A DNA stretch of 64,000 nt from Thermodesulfobacterium sp. TA1. GTDB lineage: Bacteria > Desulfobacterota > Thermodesulfobacteria > Thermodesulfobacteriales > Thermodesulfobacteriaceae. The DNA lies in NCBI RefSeq assembly GCF_008630935.1, contig NZ_CP043908.1, positions 310,001 to 374,000 of the forward strand. Reading direction: 5' to 3'. Both the position numbers and the translations under genes were made by a program. The notes beneath the pieces were generated by a model. That model was not told where the DNA came from and ran no database searches. It saw only the letters and a program-made list of their open reading frames with translations. Of this stretch, positions 1 to 8,584 are shown piece after piece. Within the stretch, counting starts at the first letter, position 1, and each line of letters begins with the position of its first letter.

Positions 1-2
1 AG

Positions 3-1298
3 GTAGGAATTAAACCGGTTCCTTTAAAAAAGGGGACCTTGGTGGTGGTAAAAGACCTCTTCTTTAATCTACCTGCCAGAAAAGCTTTTTTAAAGTCTCC
101 TCGCACAGAAACCCTTAAGGTATTAGAGGTATTTAAAGGCCTTTGTCTTTCTCATCCAGAACTTAAGTTTGAACTTAAAATCCAAGATGAAAAAGAAAAG
201 GTGCTTTTTTCTTGGGAAGGAGGTTCATTAATAGGTCTTTTGCAAAAAATTACAGGAATTGAGCAAAAACATTTTCAAGAGATTAGGTTAGAAAACCCAC
301 CTTATGTGGTAGAACTAACTCTTACCGATACCTCCTATACCCTTCCTCATACGAGATACCTTTGGGTTTTTGTTAACCAAAGATGGATAAAGGATGAAAA
401 GTTGGTTAAGATGCTTATCAATGCCTTCAAACCTTTTTATGGTAATCTTGGTTTCCCGGCAGGGGTGGTTTCGATAAAGGTTCCTTATCATTTGGTGGAT
501 GTAAACGTCCACCCTGCTAAATGGGAAGTAAGGTTTAAGGATGAAAGAGCCTTGCACCATCTTTTAGCTTTAGCTTTAGAAAAAATTTTTGCGGAAAAAA
601 AGACCTTTTACCGCCCTACTTTTTCGGAAGAGGGTTTAAAAGTAAAAGAGGACCTCCCTTTAGATTATACAGAATGCTCAAAAACAATCTTCTATCCAAG
701 AAAAGAAGGTTCTACTTTTCGGGAGCTCAACTTATCTACCTTTAGATCCAGGGATTTTAAATACTTAGGTACCTTTCAGCAGACCTATTTTTTGGTAGAA
801 AAGGAAGATAAACTTTACTTGATAGACCAGCATGCCCTCTCAGAAAGATTGATTTTTGAAGAACTAAGGGAAAAATATAAAAAAGGGGGTTCACAGAGCT
901 GCCTTTTCTCCTTACCTTTAAGGTTAAGTCCCGATGGGTTTGTTAACTTTCAAAACCAGCGTAAGGTATTAGAAGAAATAGGGTTTGGTTTTGAGGTTTC
1001 AGAAGAGAAGGTTTTTTTAACAAAAGTGCCTACAGTTTTTAAGGAGGATGTAAGGGAGCTTTTAGAAGAACTCTTAGAGGGAGGTTTTTTAGACCCTAAG
1101 GTTTTACTTAAGGAGGTTTTAGCAGGTTATGCCTGTAGGCTTGCCAGAAAAAAAGGGGATTTTCTTTCTGAAAACGAAGTCTATGAGTTATTAGAAGTTT
1201 TTTTTGAAAAAAAGGTTCAGACATGCCCTCATGGGCGACCGCTTTACTGGGTAATCGAAGCTTATGAAATAGAAAAAAGGTTAAGACGTAAGGTATGA
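3..1298 (+). CDS. mutL: DNA mismatch repair protein MutL, 5' end outside the window
   Basis: This is the MutL ATPase/endonuclease that couples mismatch recognition by MutS to strand incision. The reading frame is open to the first base, so the N-terminal GHKL ATPase motifs lie upstream. What remains begins in the ATPase/transducer region with DLFFNLPARKAFLK, a MutL hallmark. The C-terminal endonuclease motifs are visible: DQHALSERLIFE (about 825-860) fits the metal-binding DQHA(X)2E(X)4E motif, an ACR motif follows near 1130, and CPHGRP is at 1224-1241. It therefore looks like a nicking-competent MutL, as in bacteria without MutH (family knowledge). The linker between the halves is short. The stop overlaps the miaA start by 4 bp, which suggests translational coupling. 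A TTG at 39 is only an internal codon. Confidence 0.95.
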   Translation, partial: VGIKPVPLKKGTLVVVKDLFFNLPARKAFLKSPRTETLKVLEVFKGLCLSHPELKFELKIQDEKEKVLFSWEGGSLIGLLQKITGIEQKHFQEIRLENPPYVVELTLTDTSYTLPHTRYLWVFVNQRWIKDEKLVKMLINAFKPFYGNLGFPAGVVSIKVPYHLVDVNVHPAKWEVRFKDERALHHLLALALEKIFAEKKTFYRPTFSEEGLKVKEDLPLDYTECSKTIFYPRKEGSTFRELNLSTFRSRDFKYLGTFQQTYFLVEKEDKLYLIDQHALSERLIFEELREKYKKGGSQSCLFSLPLRLSPDGFVNFQNQRKVLEEIGFGFEVSEEKVFLTKVPTVFKEDVRELLEELLEGGFLDPKVLLKEVLAGYACRLARKKGDFLSENEVYELLEVFFEKKVQTCPHGRPLYWVIEAYEIEKRLRRKV

Positions 1299-2215
1299 AG
1301 CCTCAAGGTTTGGTAATTTTAGGTCCCACTGGGGTAGGTAAGTCTGAGGTGGCTTTGTTTTTAGCTAAGCATTTAGAAGGGGAAATTATAAACTTTGACT
1401 CCCTTCAATTTTATAAAGATTTAAACATAGGTACAGCAAAACCTACTGAACAGGAAAAGAAAGAGGTCCCTCATCATCTTTACGATATTTTAAACTTAGA
1501 AGAGGAATTTAACGCTGCTAAGTTTGTAGAGTTAGCCGACCAAACCATCGCCGAGGTTTTAGGAAGAAATAAACTTCCTATTTTAGTTGGAGGCACGGGG
1601 CTTTATCTTAGGGCTTTAGAATATGGTTTGTTTCCTTTAGAGATACCAGAAGAGATAAGAGCAAAGGTAATGAAAAGAGCAGAAAAAGATTTAGAGGGAT
1701 TATATCAAGAGCTAAAGAACCTTGACCCAGAATATGCAGACAAGATTTCTTGTAGAGATAAAGTAAGGATTACAAGAGCAATGGAGGTTATCTATACTAC
1801 CGGAAAACCTTTTTCTTTTTTTCATAAAGAACACCCTTTTTTCAAAAAAAAACGATATAATTTTTTTAAAATCGGTTTGATTTTATCAAGAAAAGAACTT
1901 TATCAAAGGATAAATCAACGGGTTCTTAAGATGATAGAGGTAGGTTGGATAGAGGAGGTAAAGAGGCTTTTATCAAAAGGTTTTGGACCTTATTTAAAGG
2001 TTTTTAAGGCTATAGGTTATGGATATTTAGTAAGATATTTAGAAGGGGAACTTAGCTTAGATGAAGCTATAGCTCTTATTCAAAGAGATACCAGGCGGTA
2101 TGCTAAGAGACAGATTACTTGGTTTAAAAAAGAACCGGATGTATTTTGGTTTTCTCCAGAAGAAAAAGAAAGGATTCTAATTTGGGTAAGGGAGAGGCTA
2201 TCATGGAAAGCATGA
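1295..2215 (+). CDS. miaA: tRNA dimethylallyltransferase MiaA
   Basis: MiaA transfers a dimethylallyl group to N6 of A37 in tRNAs that read UNN codons. The 306-residue length is normal. The Walker A loop GPTGVGKS is at residues 10-17, and DSLQFYKDLNIGTAKP follows, the family's DS(M/L)Q substrate-binding segment. The C-terminal TRRYAKRQITWF motif is typical of the tRNA-binding part. It starts inside the mutL stop (ATGA overlap). Its end overlaps the yicC start by 13 bp, so mutL-miaA-yicC form one transcription unit. mutL-miaA neighbourhood is common in bacteria. Confidence 0.96.
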   Translation: MKPQGLVILGPTGVGKSEVALFLAKHLEGEIINFDSLQFYKDLNIGTAKPTEQEKKEVPHHLYDILNLEEEFNAAKFVELADQTIAEVLGRNKLPILVGGTGLYLRALEYGLFPLEIPEEIRAKVMKRAEKDLEGLYQELKNLDPEYADKISCRDKVRITRAMEVIYTTGKPFSFFHKEHPFFKKKRYNFFKIGLILSRKELYQRINQRVLKMIEVGWIEEVKRLLSKGFGPYLKVFKAIGYGYLVRYLEGELSLDEAIALIQRDTRRYAKRQITWFKKEPDVFWFSPEEKERILIWVRERLSWKA

Positions 2216-3084
2216 CAGGTTTTGGTAAAGCAAGTTTTCAAATAGAAGGACTTAAGGTTACCGTTTATATAAAAAGTGTAAACTCTAAGTATTTAGACCT
2301 TTCTCTAAAACTCCCTAAAAGATATACTTTTTTAGAAGAAAGGATACGAAAAACGGTGGTAGAACGTCTTTCTCGAGGAAAGGTGGAAATACAGATAAAA
2401 CATACAGGACTTCCGTTAGAAGGAAGAGAGGTTTTTTTAGACCTGCAGACAGCGTTAAACCTTAAAGAGGCTTTAGAAAATCTAAGGAAAACTTTGGGAT
2501 TTTCAGAAGGATTAACTTTTTCCGATTTTTTAAGGTTTAGAGAATATCTTATGTTAGAAGACAAAGAAGAGGAACTTGATAAACTTTGGGAAGAGGTCTA
2601 TCCACCCCTTAAAGAAGCTTTAGAACAACTTAAAACCGCGAGGTTAAAAGAAGGTGCCTATTTAAAAGAGGTGTTAAAATCTCATTTAGAATGCTTAAAA
2701 AAAGAGGTAGATAAGATAGAAGTCTTGATGCCTCAAGTGACCAAAGAAAACCTCGAAAAGTTAAAAAATCGACTACAAAAACTGGCAGAAGAGGTTAAGA
2801 TTAAAGAGTTAGACGAAAACCGGTTTTATCAGGAAATGGTTTATCTTCTTGATAAAATGGATTTTACTGAAGAACTAAATCGTTTAAAGGTCCATCTTAA
2901 GCATTTTGAAGAAACTTTAGAAGAAGATTTTCCGGGGAAAAAACTGGATTTTTTATGCCAAGAGATGTTTAGAGAGGTTAATACTTTGTCTAACAAGGCT
3001 CAGTCTTCTGAGGTATCTTTAATAGCAGTAAGAATAAAAGATTTGATAGAAAAATTAAGAGAACAGGTGCAAAACATAGCCTAA
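2203..3084 (+). CDS. yicC: YicC family endoribonuclease
   Basis: YicC/YloC proteins are endoribonucleases implicated in RNA turnover (family knowledge). The start is the ATG at 2203, giving MESMTGFGKA, which matches the family's invariant SMTGFG beginning. It is preceded by GGAGAGG at 2191-2197. A longer frame from 2146 would lack this fit. The protein is 293 residues, mostly charged helices in the middle. The C-terminal half carries the conserved ExNRL and EVNTLSNKAQ-type motifs (here TEELNRLKVHLKHF and EVNTLSNKAQ). It overlaps the end of miaA. Confidence 0.93.
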   Translation: MESMTGFGKASFQIEGLKVTVYIKSVNSKYLDLSLKLPKRYTFLEERIRKTVVERLSRGKVEIQIKHTGLPLEGREVFLDLQTALNLKEALENLRKTLGFSEGLTFSDFLRFREYLMLEDKEEELDKLWEEVYPPLKEALEQLKTARLKEGAYLKEVLKSHLECLKKEVDKIEVLMPQVTKENLEKLKNRLQKLAEEVKIKELDENRFYQEMVYLLDKMDFTEELNRLKVHLKHFEETLEEDFPGKKLDFLCQEMFREVNTLSNKAQSSEVSLIAVRIKDLIEKLREQVQNIA

Positions 3085-3100
3085 AAACAGGAGGTTAAGG

Positions 3101-3973
3101 TTGTTAGAAAGACTTAAGGTTTATTCAGACCTTTTAAAGTTTGAACATACCGTTTTTGCCCTTCCTTTTGGTTTGGCAAGTTTGTTTTTGCTTTATCAAG
3201 AGTTTCCACCGTTTAGGAAAATAGTTTTTATTTTGGTAGCGATGATAGCAGCCAGAACCCTTGGTATGGCTTTAAACCGTTTGATAGACAAACCCTTTGA
3301 TGAAAAAAACCCCAGAACCAAAGTCTGGCCCCATGCAAGTGGGCTGGTAAAGGACTGGGAGATAAAACTTCTTATATTTTTTAGTGGTACGGTTTTTGTG
3401 ATAAGTTGTTATGCTATCAACTTTTTGGCTTTAGTCTTAAGCCCGGTGGTAATTTTTTTTCTATGGTTTTATCCCTATGCTAAAAGGATAACCTATTTTC
3501 CTCATTTGGTCTTAGGGGTGGTTTATTTTCTTATTCCAATAGCCATAGACGTTGCTTTAAATGAGAAGATTTCTCAACTTGCGATTCTGTTAGGGATAGC
3601 GATGGGTTCTTGGGTATCAGGTTTTGACGTGCTTTACAGCCTTCAAGACTATGAGTTTGATAAAAAAATAGGGCTTAAATCTATTCCAGTAAGGTTTGGA
3701 ATACCTAAAGCCTTACGTATAGCAAGACTTTTTCACGTGATTACTTTTTTGGCTTTGGTTTTTGTAGGGTTGGTCTATCCTAAAATTACTTGGGTTTACT
3801 ATTTAGGGCTTTTTTTGATAACCCTGTTTTTGGTATACGAACACAGGTTGATAACCGAAAAGGACCTTTCTAAGTTAAATAAAGCCTTTTTTACGGTAAA
3901 TGGGTTTATCAGTTTCGTGTTTTTACTGGTTGTTTTACTAAACGAATTGTACTTTAGTTTTTTTAGGTATTAG
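3101..3973 (+). CDS. UbiA-family polyprenyltransferase (possibly menaquinone pathway)
   Basis: This is an integral membrane prenyltransferase of the UbiA superfamily, 290 residues. Two Mg-diphosphate motifs are visible. NRLIDKPFDEKNPRTK has N59, D63 and D67. LQDYEFDKKIG has D183 and D187. Strong hydrophobic segments between them fit about eight to nine membrane helices. The start is TTG at 3101 with an AGGAGG ribosome site at 3089-3094. The YSLQDYEFDKKIGLKSIPVRFG-type second loop resembles the branch annotated as 4-hydroxybenzoate polyprenyltransferase or MqnP (futalosine menaquinone pathway). No mqn gene is nearby to decide. It abuts parA directly (stop then ATG). Confidence 0.85.
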   Translation: MLERLKVYSDLLKFEHTVFALPFGLASLFLLYQEFPPFRKIVFILVAMIAARTLGMALNRLIDKPFDEKNPRTKVWPHASGLVKDWEIKLLIFFSGTVFVISCYAINFLALVLSPVVIFFLWFYPYAKRITYFPHLVLGVVYFLIPIAIDVALNEKISQLAILLGIAMGSWVSGFDVLYSLQDYEFDKKIGLKSIPVRFGIPKALRIARLFHVITFLALVFVGLVYPKITWVYYLGLFLITLFLVYEHRLITEKDLSKLNKAFFTVNGFISFVFLLVVLLNELYFSFFRY

Positions 3974-4765
3974 ATGAAAACATTGGCTTTTATCAACCAA
4001 AAAGGCGGAGTGGGTAAAACTACGGTATGTGTTAACCTTGCCAGGGCTTTAAGCCTAAAAGGCTTTAAGGTTTTAGTAGTAGATTTTGACCCTCAGGCTA
4101 ATGCTTCAAGTGGTCTTGGGATTAGGGTTAAAAAAGAGCAAAGTATCTATCAAGCTATCGTGGAAGGAGACCCAACCCCTTTTATTAAACAGCCTTTCCC
4201 TGAACTTTATCTTTTGCCTTCTTCTATAGACCTTGTAGGCTTAGAAATAGAGTTAGTAGGCTATTCTAAAAGAGAATATGTGCTTAAAGAGTTGTTAGAA
4301 AAAGGAAATTATAACCATCAACCTATAAAAAGTTTTTTTGATTTTATTTTTATCGATTCTCCTCCTTCTCTTGGTTTGATTACCGTTAACATCCTTACTG
4401 CTTCAGAAGGTGTAGTTATACCTCTTCAGTGTGAATACTATGCCTTGGAAGGGCTTTCTTTATTGGTTAGAACGATAAAAGGAATTAAAAAAAGTTTAAA
4501 TCCGAACTTGGTGCTTTTTGGTTTGGTTTTGACGATGTATGACAGTAGGAACCGTCTTTCTCACGAGATAGCAGAAGAGGCAGAAAAGCATTTTAAGTGG
4601 ATTATTTTTAAGACCAAGATCCCTAGAAGTGTAAAAGTTAGCGAGGCTCAAAGTTTTGGAAAACCTGTGTTAGATTATGACAGACAAAATAGGGTATCTC
4701 TTGCCTTCCAAGATTTAGCCTTAGAATTTCTTAGTCGGATAAAAGAAAGAGAAGGTTTAGGATAA
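3974..4765 (+). CDS. parA: ParA/Soj-family ATPase
   Basis: This is a deviant Walker-type ATPase of the ParA/Soj family, used for chromosome or cargo positioning. The deviant Walker A KGGVGKTT occupies residues 10-17 and includes the signature lysine K10. The FDPQANASSGLG switch region and a Walker B-like FIFIDSPPSLG follow. Length (263 aa) is typical of chromosomal Soj. No parB and no obvious parS site were seen nearby. It may therefore be an orphan ParA, or its partner may lie elsewhere. It starts directly after the ubiA-like stop codon and is likely cotranscribed with it. Confidence 0.9.
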   Translation: MKTLAFINQKGGVGKTTVCVNLARALSLKGFKVLVVDFDPQANASSGLGIRVKKEQSIYQAIVEGDPTPFIKQPFPELYLLPSSIDLVGLEIELVGYSKREYVLKELLEKGNYNHQPIKSFFDFIFIDSPPSLGLITVNILTASEGVVIPLQCEYYALEGLSLLVRTIKGIKKSLNPNLVLFGLVLTMYDSRNRLSHEIAEEAEKHFKWIIFKTKIPRSVKVSEAQSFGKPVLDYDRQNRVSLAFQDLALEFLSRIKEREGLG

Positions 4766-4830
4766 GTTTTTGCTATTGAAGATTTCTAAGTTTGTGAAAT
4801 AATATAAAACAAACGAAATAAAGGTAAGTT

Positions 4831-5424
4831 ATGTCAAAAATAAACCTAAGTGAAACTGCCAGAAATTTAGCTCAACCCATTTTACTTCCAACAGTTAAAT
4901 TTCTTTCTGGACTTAACGTTCATCCCAACGTTATTACCCTTCTTTGTTTCTTTGGTTTTGTTTTAAGTTCTCTTTTTATAGCCTATGGAGAGTTTTTTAT
5001 CGCAGGGGTGTTGTTAATTCTCTTTGCCCCTCTTGATGCTTTAGATGGGGCTTTAGCCAGGTTTAGCAATAAGGTTTCCTCTTTTGGGGCTTTTTTAGAT
5101 TCTACCTTAGATAGATATGGTGAGATTTTTGTTTTTTTTAGCCTTTGTTATTATTTTATCGCTTATAATCAGCCTTATCAAGCACTTTTAAGTTTTTTAG
5201 GAATTACAGGGTCTTTGATGGTAAGTTATACACGAGCTAGAGCCGAAGGCGCAGGTTTCGAATGTAAAATCGGGATGTTTACACGGTTTGAAAGGATTGC
5301 TTTTTTAATCATAGCCCTGCTTTTTGACCTAATAACCTTATTTTTAGTGGTTATTTCAGTTTTTACGCATTTAACAGCTTTGCAAAGGATTTTATATGTG
5401 TATAAAAACCAAAAGAGGGGTTAA
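4831..5424 (+). CDS. CDP-alcohol phosphatidyltransferase family protein
   Basis: This is a membrane enzyme that moves a phosphatidyl group from CDP-diacylglycerol (or a similar CDP-linked lipid) to an alcohol. The complete catalytic signature is present: D69xxD72G73xxxR77, G86xxxD90xxxD94. It is followed by hydrophobic helices. At 197 aa it resembles the PgsA/inositol-phosphate-synthase size class. The motif does not fix the acceptor alcohol. A 65-nt gap separates it from parA and contains a weak promoter-like pair (TTGAAG and TAATAT at 4776 and 4800). hypC follows 2 nt after its stop. Confidence 0.88.
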   Translation: MSKINLSETARNLAQPILLPTVKFLSGLNVHPNVITLLCFFGFVLSSLFIAYGEFFIAGVLLILFAPLDALDGALARFSNKVSSFGAFLDSTLDRYGEIFVFFSLCYYFIAYNQPYQALLSFLGITGSLMVSYTRARAEGAGFECKIGMFTRFERIAFLIIALLFDLITLFLVVISVFTHLTALQRILYVYKNQKRG

Positions 5425-5426
5425 AG

Positions 5427-5666
5427 ATGTGTTTGGCCTATCCTTATAGGATTGTGGAAGTAAAAGACGAGTGGACAGCCATAGCCGAGGTGCAGGGGGT
5501 AAAAACCGAGGTTGCCCTACATCTTCTTCCAGAAAAAGTGAAAGAAGGAGATTGGGTGCTTGTGCATGTAGGTTTTGCCATCAAACGACTTAGTGAAGAA
5601 GAAGCCCAAGAAAGTTTGAGGTACTGGGATGAAATACTTAGGCTCACTCAACCAAACGTGGAATAG
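5427..5666 (+). CDS. hypC: Hydrogenase maturation chaperone HypC
   Basis: HypC carries the Fe(CN)2CO precursor with HypD and delivers it to the hydrogenase large subunit. The essential N-terminal Cys2 is present (MCLAYPYRI), and the 79-residue length is normal. It starts 2 nt after the phosphatidyltransferase stop. Its 3' end overlaps hypD by 38 bp, an unusually long overlap that implies translational coupling. The client hydrogenase hynAB lies just downstream on the opposite strand. hypA, hypB, hypE and hypF are not in the window. Confidence 0.95.
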   Translation: MCLAYPYRIVEVKDEWTAIAEVQGVKTEVALHLLPEKVKEGDWVLVHVGFAIKRLSEEEAQESLRYWDEILRLTQPNVE

Positions 5667-6756
5667 TTTTAAAGACCCTCAGAGGGTAAAGCTTTTAGCT
5701 GAGCTTATCAAAAAAGAAGTAGAGGCAATAGGAAGGCCTATAAACATCATGGAATTTTGCGGAGGCCATACTCACGTTATCTTAAAAAATGGGTTAGACG
5801 AACTATTAAAAGGCTATGTAAACTTTTTACACGGGCCTGGATGCCCTGTTTGTGTAACCGCTTTAGAAAGGGTAGATTTAGCCATAGAGTTGGCTAAGCT
5901 TCCAGGGGTCATCCTTTGCACTTATGGGGATTTGATGCGGGTACCTGGGTCAAAAAGAACCAGCCTTTTAAACTTAAGGGCTGAAGGCTATGATGTACGT
6001 CCGGTTTCTTCATGTTTAGAGGCTATCAAAATAGCTCAGGAATTTCCTGGGAAAAAGGTGGTGTTTTTTGCGATAGGTTTTGAGACCACTGCTCCCCATA
6101 CCGCAGTCCTTATTAAACAAGCCTATCAATTAGGAATTTCAAACCTTTGGGTGGTCTCAAACCATATCTTAGCGATAGAAGTGCTTGATTATCTTCTAAA
6201 AAGCGAAGAAAAACCTTTTATAGAGGCCTTTATCGGTCCAGGACATGTAAGCACCATCACCGGTACTAAAGTTTATCAACCGATAGTCCAGAAATACGGA
6301 ACCCCTATTGTGGTTTCAGGGTTTGAACCTTTAGACCTGCTTCAGGCGGTTTATTTAATAGCTAAACAAAAGAGAGAAGGGCGTTGTGAGGTAGAAATTC
6401 AGTATACCCGTTCGGTTGACCAACAAGGCAACCTTAAGGCCCAAGAGCTTTTAAAAGAGGTTTTTGTAATAAGGGACTTTTTCCCTTGGAGAGGATTGGG
6501 GGAGATACCTAACAGCGCCTATGCCATAGCCCCTAAATATGAAACTTTAGACGGAGAAAGGGTTTTTAAAATAGACCTTTCTATTTCTAAAGAACATCCT
6601 CAGTGTTTATGCGGAAAGGTTATAAAAGGGCTTAATAAACCTACTGATTGTAAACTTTTTGGTAAAGCCTGCACCCCTCAAAATCCTGTAGGTCCTTGTA
6701 TGGTCTCTTCAGAAGGTGCTTGCTTAGCTTATTTTAAGTACAGAAAGATTTCTTAG
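5629..6756 (+). CDS. hypD: Hydrogenase maturation protein HypD
   Basis: HypD is the [4Fe-4S] scaffold on which the NiFe-hydrogenase Fe(CN)2CO unit is assembled with HypC and HypE. It is 375 residues, the family length. Motifs seen are FCGGHTH (C44), GPGCPVC (C72, C75), and a cysteine-rich C-terminus (CLCGKV, CKLFGKAC, GPCMVSSEGAC) that binds the cluster. The ATG at 5629 lies inside hypC. The resulting MKYLGSL start aligns with the usual HypD beginning. A strong terminator follows within 100 nt. Confidence 0.96.
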   Translation: MKYLGSLNQTWNSFKDPQRVKLLAELIKKEVEAIGRPINIMEFCGGHTHVILKNGLDELLKGYVNFLHGPGCPVCVTALERVDLAIELAKLPGVILCTYGDLMRVPGSKRTSLLNLRAEGYDVRPVSSCLEAIKIAQEFPGKKVVFFAIGFETTAPHTAVLIKQAYQLGISNLWVVSNHILAIEVLDYLLKSEEKPFIEAFIGPGHVSTITGTKVYQPIVQKYGTPIVVSGFEPLDLLQAVYLIAKQKREGRCEVEIQYTRSVDQQGNLKAQELLKEVFVIRDFFPWRGLGEIPNSAYAIAPKYETLDGERVFKIDLSISKEHPQCLCGKVIKGLNKPTDCKLFGKACTPQNPVGPCMVSSEGACLAYFKYRKIS

Positions 6757-6795
6757 AAAGCTCTTACTTTAAAGGATTAAGAAGAAATGAATAAT

Positions 6796-6827
6796 AAAAA
6801 AGGGGCCTCAAACGAGGCCCCTTTTTT
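6796..6827. terminator. Bidirectional intrinsic terminator between hypD and hynB
   Basis: A perfect 8-bp G+C-rich stem, GGGGCCTC (6802-6809) with GAGGCCCC (6814-6821), has a 4-nt AAAC loop. It is flanked by six A on the left and six T on the right, so it works on both strands. It sits between the convergent hypD and hynB genes and should insulate the two hydrogenase-related units. Confidence 0.95.
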
Positions 6828-6845
6828 AGGCTAAAAGTTTTTATA

Positions 6846-8543
6846 TTAGAGGACCTTTACTCTTTTAATCTCTTTACCTTTTGCGTCTAACAGATGAACA
6901 GCACAGGCAATACAGGGGTCAAAGGAATGGATGGTTCTTAATACCTCAAGAGGTTTTTCAGGGTCGACTATCGGATTGTTGATCAAGCTTTCTTCATAAG
7001 GTCCTCTTTTACCTTTTTCACATCTTGGGCTCATGTTCCAGGTAGAAGGTACTACTGCTTGATAGTTTTTAATTTTCCCTTTTTCTATGACTACCCAGTG
7101 AGAAAGGGTACCTCTTGGGGCTTCGTGAAAACCTACGCCTTTGATTTCTTTAGCAGGAAATTCAACTTTATTCCAAATGGCATAGTCTCCTTTAGCGATG
7201 TTTTTCTCAAGGAGGTTAAGATGTTTCAAGGCAAGATCAGCCAACATGGCAGCCCTGATAGCTCTGGCTAAGTGTCTTCCCATCGTAGAGTGGAGGTCAT
7301 CAACCGTTAAGTTAACCCCTAAGGCTTTAGCCTTTTCTACTGCATAGTTTACCCATTTCATCGTTAGTTCATGTTTACAAGCAATACCCACCAATACTTG
7401 AGCCAAAGGCCCGACCTGCATAGGTTCTCCTTTAAAACGAGGAGCCTTAGACCAGCTGTATTTACCGTTAGGGTTAAAGTCAGTGTAATTAGGAACGGTT
7501 TCACCCTGCCAAGGATGTCTTGGTCCAGTATCTTTGTACCAAGAATAAGCAACACTTTCAGTGACGTTATCTCTGAAATAGGGATCATTAAAGCTTTTAA
7601 TCGGGGTGTAAGTAGCTAAGTTACCGTTAAAGATGGTTCCACCAGGAAGGTCAAACACCGTACCTTTGGTGTCAAGAGGAAGGTCAGGAACTGCTAAGTA
7701 ATTATCAACTCCTCTTCCAATCTTAAACCAATCTTTATAGAGACAACCGATGGCGATTACATCATTAAGGTAAACTTCTTGAATAAAGGTTTTTACCTTC
7801 ATAAGCAATTCGCGGGCAAAGTCTAATCTTTCTGCGTTAAGAGTGGCTAAGTTGTCAGGATTTATGGCTAAGGCTACTCCACCTACCACTAAAGTCTGAA
7901 TATGAGGAGTTTTAGCACCAAAGATGGCTACCACCTTATTAGCCTCAAATTGGTAGTCTAAGGCTGTAAGGTAATGGGCTACAGCAAGTAGGTTTACCTC
8001 AGGAGGAAGCTTCATCTGAGGATGTCCCCAATATCCGTTGGTAAAAGGTCCGATCTGCCCTCTTTCTACAAATTTTTTAAGGGTATCTTTTACCTTTTTA
8101 AAATAGGTAACAGAGTTTCCTTCCCATGGAGAGATGCTCTGAGCAAGTTCAGCGGTTTTTTTAGGGTCAGCCTGCAAAGCAGAAACGATGTCTACCCAAT
8201 CAAGGGCTGATAAGTGGTAAAAATGCACCATATGATCGTGTAAAGCATGGGCACAAAGTATGATATTCCTTACATACTGGGCGTTTAAGGGAATTTCCAT
8301 CCCTAAAGCGTTTTCCACAGCTCTAACAGAAGCCATAGCATGAACAGTGGTACATACTCCGCAAAATCTCTGGGTAAAAGCCCAGGCATCTCTTGGGTCT
8401 CTACCTTTAAGTATAACTTCTATACCTCTCCACATCTGACCAGAAGACCAGGCATTTACCACCTTTCCTCCGTCTACCTCTACGTCTATTCTTAAATGCC
8501 CTTCTATTCTAGTTATTGGGTCTATGGTAATCTTCTTAGCCAT
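6846..8543 (-). CDS. hynB: [NiFe] hydrogenase large subunit
   Basis: This is the catalytic subunit of a group 1-type periplasmic uptake [NiFe] hydrogenase. The proximal nickel motif RFCGVC gives C61 and C64 after the conserved RGIE. The distal motif DPCIACAVH gives C544 and C547. A 15-residue tail after His550 is the expected target of a maturation protease. No such protease gene is in the window. Length is 565 aa. The ATG at 8543 has an AAGGAGG site. It follows hynA with a 41-nt gap on the same transcript. The subunit has no signal of its own and would be co-exported with the Tat-signal-bearing small subunit. Confidence 0.97.
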   Translation of the reverse strand: MAKKITIDPITRIEGHLRIDVEVDGGKVVNAWSSGQMWRGIEVILKGRDPRDAWAFTQRFCGVCTTVHAMASVRAVENALGMEIPLNAQYVRNIILCAHALHDHMVHFYHLSALDWVDIVSALQADPKKTAELAQSISPWEGNSVTYFKKVKDTLKKFVERGQIGPFTNGYWGHPQMKLPPEVNLLAVAHYLTALDYQFEANKVVAIFGAKTPHIQTLVVGGVALAINPDNLATLNAERLDFARELLMKVKTFIQEVYLNDVIAIGCLYKDWFKIGRGVDNYLAVPDLPLDTKGTVFDLPGGTIFNGNLATYTPIKSFNDPYFRDNVTESVAYSWYKDTGPRHPWQGETVPNYTDFNPNGKYSWSKAPRFKGEPMQVGPLAQVLVGIACKHELTMKWVNYAVEKAKALGVNLTVDDLHSTMGRHLARAIRAAMLADLALKHLNLLEKNIAKGDYAIWNKVEFPAKEIKGVGFHEAPRGTLSHWVVIEKGKIKNYQAVVPSTWNMSPRCEKGKRGPYEESLINNPIVDPEKPLEVLRTIHSFDPCIACAVHLLDAKGKEIKRVKVL

Positions 8544-8584
8544 ACTTTAACCTCCTTATTTAGTCTATTTTATGTTCAGTTTGA

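Noticed and set aside
4766-4830. A parS-like centromere site beside parA
   Set aside because: No palindrome of the parS type is visible in the gap or close by.
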